From Bacteroidales bacterium (lineage in GTDB: Bacteria > Bacteroidota > Bacteroidia > Bacteroidales > F082), in the NCBI GenBank assembly GCA_024400295.1, contig JAKSNA010000009.1, positions 1 to 64,000 of the forward strand: DNA of 64,000 bases, given 5' to 3'. The position numbers and the translations under genes are program-made. The stretch's first letter is position 1; each line of letters begins with the position of its first letter. Under the pieces are notes generated by a model. The model was not told the origin of the DNA. It was given only the letters and a program-made list of their open reading frames with translations, and did no database searches. Positions 59,279 to 64,000 of the stretch are shown one piece after another.

Positions 59279-61612
59279 ATGAGAAAACGTCTTTTTTTAA
59301 TATTGCCATTCATTTTATTTGCCTTGACGGAAATAAAAGCACAGCAATCAGGTGTTTTTGGTGTCATTAAAGATGTTGACACTCATGAACTTATGATTGG
59401 TGCGGCGGTTTATGTCGATTCATTGCAGATCGGAACAACGACCAATGAAAACGGTTATTATGAGTTGCAACTAAACGCAGGGAGACACAAAATCAGGTAT
59501 TCTTTTTTAGGTTATCACACATTTGAGCAGACTGTTATTGTTGAAAAAACAAGGAAAAGGCTCAATGTTGAATTAAAAATGGAGAGTCAACTACTTGAAA
59601 ATGTGATTGTAACGAGCAAGAAAAAAGACGCCAATGTAAAGGATCTTGCCATGAGTGTGCAAAGGCTTGAGATGGTAAAAATCAGGAAGATGCCCGCACT
59701 TATTGGTGAGGTTGACGTCATCAAGGCGATACAGCTTCTTCCGGGTGTCCAATCTTCCAGCGAAGGCTCGTCAGGCTTTAGCGTCCGTGGCGGCTCCCCC
59801 GACCAGAACCTCATCACTTTGGACGACACCCCTGTGTATAACGCCTCTCATTTCCTCGGTTTCCTGTCGGTCTTCAACAACGATGTCGTGAAAGAAGCAA
59901 CATTATATAAAGGAGACATTCCGGCGAACTACGACAGCCGTTTATCGTCGGTGCTTGACGTGAAGACTCTCGATGAAATCCCCGACAGATTCACGATGAC
60001 CGGCGGCATCGGAATCCTCACAAGCCGACTGATGCTGAATATGCCGTTCAACAAACAACGCACATCTGTAATGCTCGCAGGACGAATAACTTACGGAGGT
60101 ATTCTTGCGTCATACCTGCTCAAAGACTTGACGAAAACAAAATTGTATTTCTACGACCTAAATGGCAAAATCACCCATGTCTTCAATAAAAACAACCGGA
60201 TATTCCTTTCGGTGTATAATGGTTATGACCTCGTGAAGATGGACAGACTGATGGGGCTTGGCTATGGAAACACCACTGCTAATTGGCGATGGAACCATAT
60301 TTTCAACGACCGACTTACCTCAAACCTGTCACTCATGTACTCAAAATACAGATACAACATTGACGTGATGGCTAATCCGTATGATTTCACTGTTACAGCA
60401 GGCATCACCGATTATTCTCTGAAATATGATTTTGTCTGGATGACAAATGATAAATTGACTGTAAGATATGGATTATCAACTACTTATCACCAATATCTTT
60501 TAGGAGAGCTTGAAGACAGAACCGGTGTCGTTGCTACATATATCAAGACTGCCGACGACGAGCGTCTCAACCGCAAAGCGTTGGAATCAGCACTGTATTT
60601 TACAAATGAGCACAAGATAACTCCTTTGTTTTCACTGCGTTATGGACTGAGACTGTCGATGTTCAACAATATTGGAGCTGAAACGCTCTATCTTTTCGAT
60701 GAAAATCACAGATGGGTTGATTCTGCCATATATAAAAAAGGTGAAATGTTCCACACCGAACTTAATCTTGAACCGCGTTTGGCAATGATATACCGCACCA
60801 GCGCGATGTCATCGATCAAGGCATCGTACGCGAGGACTGTGCAATATGCGCAGCTCGCGTCAAATTCAACGGGCGGACTGCCTTTTGATGTCTGGTTCCC
60901 CACCAGCACGAATATCAAACCGCAGAAATGCGACCAGTTCGCAGCTGGTTATTTCAGAAATTTCAGGGGCAATGACATTGAGACATCGGTGGAGTTGTTT
61001 TACAAGAACCTGACTGATGTAATAGACTTTACAGATGATGCCTTTTTAATTGCCAACGCATTGATAGACGGAGAAGTACGTGTCGGTAAAGGACGTTCAT
61101 ACGGAGCAGAGTTCATCGTAAGGAAAAACTACGGCAAATTGACCGGATGGGTTGCTTACACATACAGTCGGTCCTTCAGGACAGTTAAAGGCATCAGCCA
61201 TGACGAGGAATACCAGTCGCCCTACGACCGCCCTCACAACATCAGCATTGTGGTAAATTACGCATTCTCCGACAGGTTTGATGTGTCGGCTACTTGGGTT
61301 TACAATACAGGTCAGCCGGTTACGCTGCCTTACGGTAAATACACCGTCGATGGCGTAACCTACTCAATTTACAACGGCTATCGCAACAAGAGCCGCTACC
61401 CTGATTATCACCGGCTTGACCTTGCCGCGAACCTCAAATGCAAGCCGCACAAACGCTGGCAGGGCGAGTGGAGTTTCTCGATTTATAACGCATACGCGAG
61501 GCATAACACGTGGGCGATAATGTTCAAGAGCGAAGACAATGGCACAATCACAACAGATAAAGTTTATCTGTTCTCAGTCGTGCCGTCTGTGTCATACAAC
61601 TTTAAATTCTAA
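59279..61612 (+). CDS. TonB-dependent receptor with N-terminal CarboxypepD-like domain
   Basis: A 777-residue outer-membrane receptor. After a signal peptide (FLILPFILFALTEIKAQ), residues about 25-100 are a carboxypeptidase-regulatory-like domain (GVIKDVDTHELMIGAAVYVD). The plug follows (LPGVQSSSEGSSGFSVRGGS, then NLITLDDTPVYNASHF), then a 22-stranded barrel ending in an aromatic residue (VSYNFKF). It is not a full SusC. The next gene, a DUF4249 lipoprotein, begins 7 bases later, so the two probably form one uptake complex. Substrate unknown. Confidence 0.92.
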   Translation: MRKRLFLILPFILFALTEIKAQQSGVFGVIKDVDTHELMIGAAVYVDSLQIGTTTNENGYYELQLNAGRHKIRYSFLGYHTFEQTVIVEKTRKRLNVELKMESQLLENVIVTSKKKDANVKDLAMSVQRLEMVKIRKMPALIGEVDVIKAIQLLPGVQSSSEGSSGFSVRGGSPDQNLITLDDTPVYNASHFLGFLSVFNNDVVKEATLYKGDIPANYDSRLSSVLDVKTLDEIPDRFTMTGGIGILTSRLMLNMPFNKQRTSVMLAGRITYGGILASYLLKDLTKTKLYFYDLNGKITHVFNKNNRIFLSVYNGYDLVKMDRLMGLGYGNTTANWRWNHIFNDRLTSNLSLMYSKYRYNIDVMANPYDFTVTAGITDYSLKYDFVWMTNDKLTVRYGLSTTYHQYLLGELEDRTGVVATYIKTADDERLNRKALESALYFTNEHKITPLFSLRYGLRLSMFNNIGAETLYLFDENHRWVDSAIYKKGEMFHTELNLEPRLAMIYRTSAMSSIKASYARTVQYAQLASNSTGGLPFDVWFPTSTNIKPQKCDQFAAGYFRNFRGNDIETSVELFYKNLTDVIDFTDDAFLIANALIDGEVRVGKGRSYGAEFIVRKNYGKLTGWVAYTYSRSFRTVKGISHDEEYQSPYDRPHNISIVVNYAFSDRFDVSATWVYNTGQPVTLPYGKYTVDGVTYSIYNGYRNKSRYPDYHRLDLAANLKCKPHKRWQGEWSFSIYNAYARHNTWAIMFKSEDNGTITTDKVYLFSVVPSVSYNFKF

Positions 61613-61619
61613 TGTGATT

Positions 61620-62513
61620 ATGAAACAGTTGAAACATATATTTAACATATTTTTATTTTCTTTGCTCATCATGTCATGCAAGGAGAAAATAACAATCGAG
61701 CCACAGGAAGGTCCGCAACTTCTCGGAGTTTACGGCTCAATCACCGATGAATACAAAAATCATAAGATCACACTGAGCAGGACGACAGATTTTTACGCCA
61801 CCGAAGCACCGAAGATGGTTTCCGATGCCACAATCTTTGTACACGACAACATCGATACCATTTGGTATGAGGAGACCGAAGAAAACGGTATCTATCAAAC
61901 AGTTGAGAAGTTTTCCGGCAAGGAAAGCCATACATACAATCTGTCGATTGACCTGCCTGAACGTGAAGGTGGCGGGCATTATTATGCGCAGGCAGAAATG
62001 CTGCCGAGCATCACAACCGTCGACTCAATAGTGATTAAGCAATATCAAGTTGCAAATGTATTGGTTAATAACATGTTAGGCTTATATCCTTATTTTCAAT
62101 CATTGAAAAATGAAGATGCATACTATATGATTAAGGCTTACGTCAACGACAGTCTTGCGGGCGGCGACAAACTGACAAATTGTGGGATATACAACCTTGG
62201 CGGAATGTCGGGGTGGTATGTCAACGGCACGTTGATGGCGCATCTCGCCGGCGAGATTCCTGTCTGGAGTTTCCTTACGGAAGAATCAAGTGCTGATTCG
62301 CTGAAAGTATTGCATCATGGCGACACAGTGAGAATGGATCTGTCGGTGATAACATACGATTATGCAGGTTATATTTCAGATATATCTTCAAGCAACGGAA
62401 GTAATCCGATGATGGGTTCTCCGTCAAATGTGCGTACAAATATATTTCCGGAAGGCACTGCTGCAGGCTATTTTCATGCGGCTGCAATAAGAAGTAAGAC
62501 AATAATATATTGA
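61620..62513 (+). CDS. DUF4249 lipoprotein
   Basis: A 297-residue lipoprotein: ATG 61620 gives MKQLKHIFNIFLFSLLIMSC with lipobox IMSC (Cys20). The mature start LLGVYGSITDEYKNHKITLS and the later TVDSIVIKQYQ region fit DUF4249, a family that accompanies TonB receptors of the type encoded just upstream. A surface or periplasmic partner of the receptor is likely. The start is 7 bases after the receptor's stop; the longer frame overlaps the receptor gene and lacks a signal. Confidence 0.8.
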   Translation: MKQLKHIFNIFLFSLLIMSCKEKITIEPQEGPQLLGVYGSITDEYKNHKITLSRTTDFYATEAPKMVSDATIFVHDNIDTIWYEETEENGIYQTVEKFSGKESHTYNLSIDLPEREGGGHYYAQAEMLPSITTVDSIVIKQYQVANVLVNNMLGLYPYFQSLKNEDAYYMIKAYVNDSLAGGDKLTNCGIYNLGGMSGWYVNGTLMAHLAGEIPVWSFLTEESSADSLKVLHHGDTVRMDLSVITYDYAGYISDISSSNGSNPMMGSPSNVRTNIFPEGTAAGYFHAAAIRSKTIIY

Positions 62514-62579
62514 TATCCACTGCTTTATAACATAAATATTTTTTTATAAATATTTTGTCGGGAGTATTGGAATTTTACC

Positions 62580-62587
62580 TATTTTTG
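62580..62587 (+). promoter_or_regulatory. -7 element for tRNA-Tyr
   Basis: TATTTTTG followed by CACTCG, 15 bases before the tRNA 5' end; a TTTTG at 62553-62557 lies 22 bases upstream. Confidence 0.65.
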
Positions 62588-62602
62588 CACTCGCAAATCC
62601 AA

Positions 62603-62684
62603 GGGGGAGTCGCATAGCGGCAATTGCAACAGACTGTAAATCTGTCCTCGGATGAGTTCGGTGGTTCGAGTCCACCCTCCCCCA
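62603..62684 (+). tRNA. tRNA-Tyr (GTA anticodon)
   Basis: Acceptor stem GGGGGAG pairs with CTCCCCC (62603-62609 with 62677-62683) plus discriminator A. The anticodon loop ACTGTAAAT gives GTA. There is a long variable arm (CCTCGGATGAGTTCGG), as expected for class II tRNA-Tyr, and a T arm GGTGG-TTCGAGT-CCACC. The 3' CCA is not encoded (CGAG follows). Confidence 0.96.
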
Positions 62685-62699
62685 CGAGATGCAAACTGA

Positions 62700-62724
62700 G
62701 AACGGTCAAAAGCCGTTCTTTTTT
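62700..62724 (+). terminator. terminator of tRNA-Tyr
   Basis: GAACGG pairs with CCGTTC (62700-62705 with 62713-62718), followed by six T. Confidence 0.85.
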
Positions 62725-62766
62725 GTAAAAAAATCTTTTTTTAACGTCAATTCCAAACATTTTAAT

Positions 62767-62774
62767 TACCTTTG
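62767..62774 (+). promoter_or_regulatory. -7 element for M48 peptidase gene
   Basis: TACCTTTG followed by CATTTT, 22 bases before ATG 62796. Confidence 0.65.
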
Positions 62775-62795
62775 CATTTTAAATTCATTCAGATA

Positions 62796-64000
62796 ATGGC
62801 AAAGAAATTAAACCCGGAAGATTACGCACTCCCATTGGAGAAGGCACTTAGTGAACAGATTTACAACGCATTGCAAGGCAATGTCGTGGAACAGATAGCA
62901 AAAATCGCAAAAGTTCAGAACCCGATAAACGACTACAGAAGCATACTCGAAGGTCACAGTTTCAAGGTTGAGGAAGGCACACTTCCCAATTATTACAAGA
63001 TGTTTCATGAAATCAAGGAGAAACTGTGCTTTGAAGGCGACATCGACTTTTACATCACCGGTGACTCAAGCGTCAACGCATTCTCGATCTGCTCGATGAA
63101 TCCTGAGGAGCCGAACATCATCAACGTCAACTCATCGCTCATTGAACTAATGACTGACAACGAGTTGCGTTTTGTCATCGGCCACGAGATGGGGCATTTG
63201 ATCAACGGCAACACGAAACTGACACGCCTTATCAATTTCGTCTATCCAGGCGACACGGAAGCACCTGTCACACTACAGTATAAGATAAGGCTTTGGGGAC
63301 AGCTTAACGAACTCATCGCCGACCGTTACGGTTTCCTCGCGATGCCCGACATAAACGTCTGCATATCAGCGTTCTTCAAGATGGCTTCAGGTCTTGATTT
63401 CGAGAAGATGAAAGTCAACATTGAAAAGTTCATCGAAGAGAACCGCAAACGTCTTGACTTCTTCCGCAATGACAAGGGGCTGAACTTCGACGTGCACCCC
63501 GTCAATCCGATAAGGGTCGAGGCATTATTCGATTTCTCAAGAAGCGTGTTTTTCAAGGAAGGCGGCACGACACGCAAGAAACTGCAAGAAGAGATGGACG
63601 ATCTGATTTCCATCTTGTTGAGAGTCAGGAACTCGGAGCTTGACAGCCACATGGCCAACTTCATCGCGACGGCGGGACTGATGATGGCTGGTGCAGACAA
63701 CAACAACAGCGATGAGGAAATCGAGGTTATCCTTGAGGAACTTTCGGCAACAAAGATCTTCCCGATGAACTTCCTCGAAAGTGTCGCAAAGATGAAGCCC
63801 AAAGCCCTTAGCAAGTTGTTTACCGATTCAGTCAGTAAAATCATGGAAATCAATCCGAATATGCGCGAAGCGATGTTTATTTACCTGATTTCTATTGTTA
63901 TGGCTGACAAAGAACTGAACATTGACGAAATAAATGCTCTGCTGAACCTGGGACAGAATGCTCTCGGTTATTCCCCGATGGAGGCTGCAAACATACTTTT
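62796..64000 (+). CDS. M48-type metallopeptidase with TerB-like C-terminus (partial)
   Basis: Open from ATG 62796 (MAKKLNPEDYALPLEKALSE) to the right edge; 401 codons with no stop. The zinc site is HEMGH (residues about 130-134) with the downstream ligand region LNELIADRYG. No transmembrane segment precedes it, unlike HtpX, so it appears cytoplasmic. From about residue 350, MREAMFIYLISIVMADKELN with IDEINALLNLG resembles a TerB-like helical module. Function is unknown; the C-terminal end lies outside the window. Confidence 0.75.
   Translation, partial: MAKKLNPEDYALPLEKALSEQIYNALQGNVVEQIAKIAKVQNPINDYRSILEGHSFKVEEGTLPNYYKMFHEIKEKLCFEGDIDFYITGDSSVNAFSICSMNPEEPNIINVNSSLIELMTDNELRFVIGHEMGHLINGNTKLTRLINFVYPGDTEAPVTLQYKIRLWGQLNELIADRYGFLAMPDINVCISAFFKMASGLDFEKMKVNIEKFIEENRKRLDFFRNDKGLNFDVHPVNPIRVEALFDFSRSVFFKEGGTTRKKLQEEMDDLISILLRVRNSELDSHMANFIATAGLMMAGADNNNSDEEIEVILEELSATKIFPMNFLESVAKMKPKALSKLFTDSVSKIMEINPNMREAMFIYLISIVMADKELNIDEINALLNLGQNALGYSPMEAANIL

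Overview
The window is a chromosomal segment of a member of the Bacteroidota, most likely Bacteroidales. The evidence is the near-universal -7 element TAnnTTTG 15-60 bases ahead of start codons, AT-rich leaders without Shine-Dalgarno sequences, and families largely confined to this phylum (DUF3127, DUF4831, DUF4249, a DUF349 repeat protein, a TonB-dependent receptor with an N-terminal carboxypeptidase-like domain). Genus cannot be read from the sequence. Most of the window is housekeeping. The accessory parts are 17.2-19.6 kb, 33.0-37.5 kb and 57.0-57.9 kb.

Layout. 0-8.5 kb: GH20 hexosaminidase lipoprotein, a secreted esterase, then a minus-strand operon of an AmgK-like sugar kinase fused to a RapZ C-terminal domain, a MurU-like nucleotidyltransferase and an AddB-like nuclease. 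8.6-17.2 kb: DUF349 protein, chorismate synthase, CYTH protein, nicotinate phosphoribosyltransferase, YgjP-like metallopeptidase, a sodium:solute symporter and threonine aldolase. 17.2-19.6 kb: an AAA/DUF4143 ATPase preceded by four 33-bp tandem repeats and bracketed by two 90-bp direct repeats, a small inverted-repeat element, and an orphan RHS tip. 19.6-27.2 kb: six co-directional minus-strand genes (small lipoprotein, GT-C-like membrane protein, ligA, esterase, polyferredoxin, aldo/keto reductase). 27.3-33 kb: large GH2 beta-galactosidase and a POT transporter.

33-37.5 kb: a type III restriction-modification pair (mod, res) lying between a nonsense-mutated MazG-like pseudogene and the tail of an arginine deiminase gene, with a highly structured putative ncRNA just upstream of mod. 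37.5-41 kb: lipoprotein nitroreductase, a self-inhibited-type Fic protein, a HAD phosphatase and a YhhQ-type transporter. 41-50 kb: clpC-cca-miaA operon diverging from gyrA and a TPR protein. 50-57 kb: DUF3127 protein with an SSB-like tail, a gmhA-gmhB-symporter-DUF4831 operon, a DUF486 membrane protein, an acidic protein, a DUF4199-GT2 pair and the SRP RNA gene. 57-64 kb: a BRO-N/Fic fusion, a MalY/PatB lyase, a TonB receptor-DUF4249 lipoprotein pair, tRNA-Tyr and a truncated M48 metallopeptidase with a TerB-like tail.

Functional links: amino-sugar release (hexosaminidase), amino-sugar kinase/RapZ-C and nucleotidyltransferase suggest GlcNAc/MurNAc scavenging. tRNA-Tyr lacks an encoded CCA and the CCA-adding enzyme is in the same window. 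GmhA and GmhB catalyse two steps of ADP-heptose synthesis. The points most worth follow-up are the BRO-N/Fic fusion, the kinase-RapZ-C operon, the repeat-bracketed AAA/DUF4143 cassette, the structured RNA before mod, and the DUF3127 protein with a DDLPF tail.
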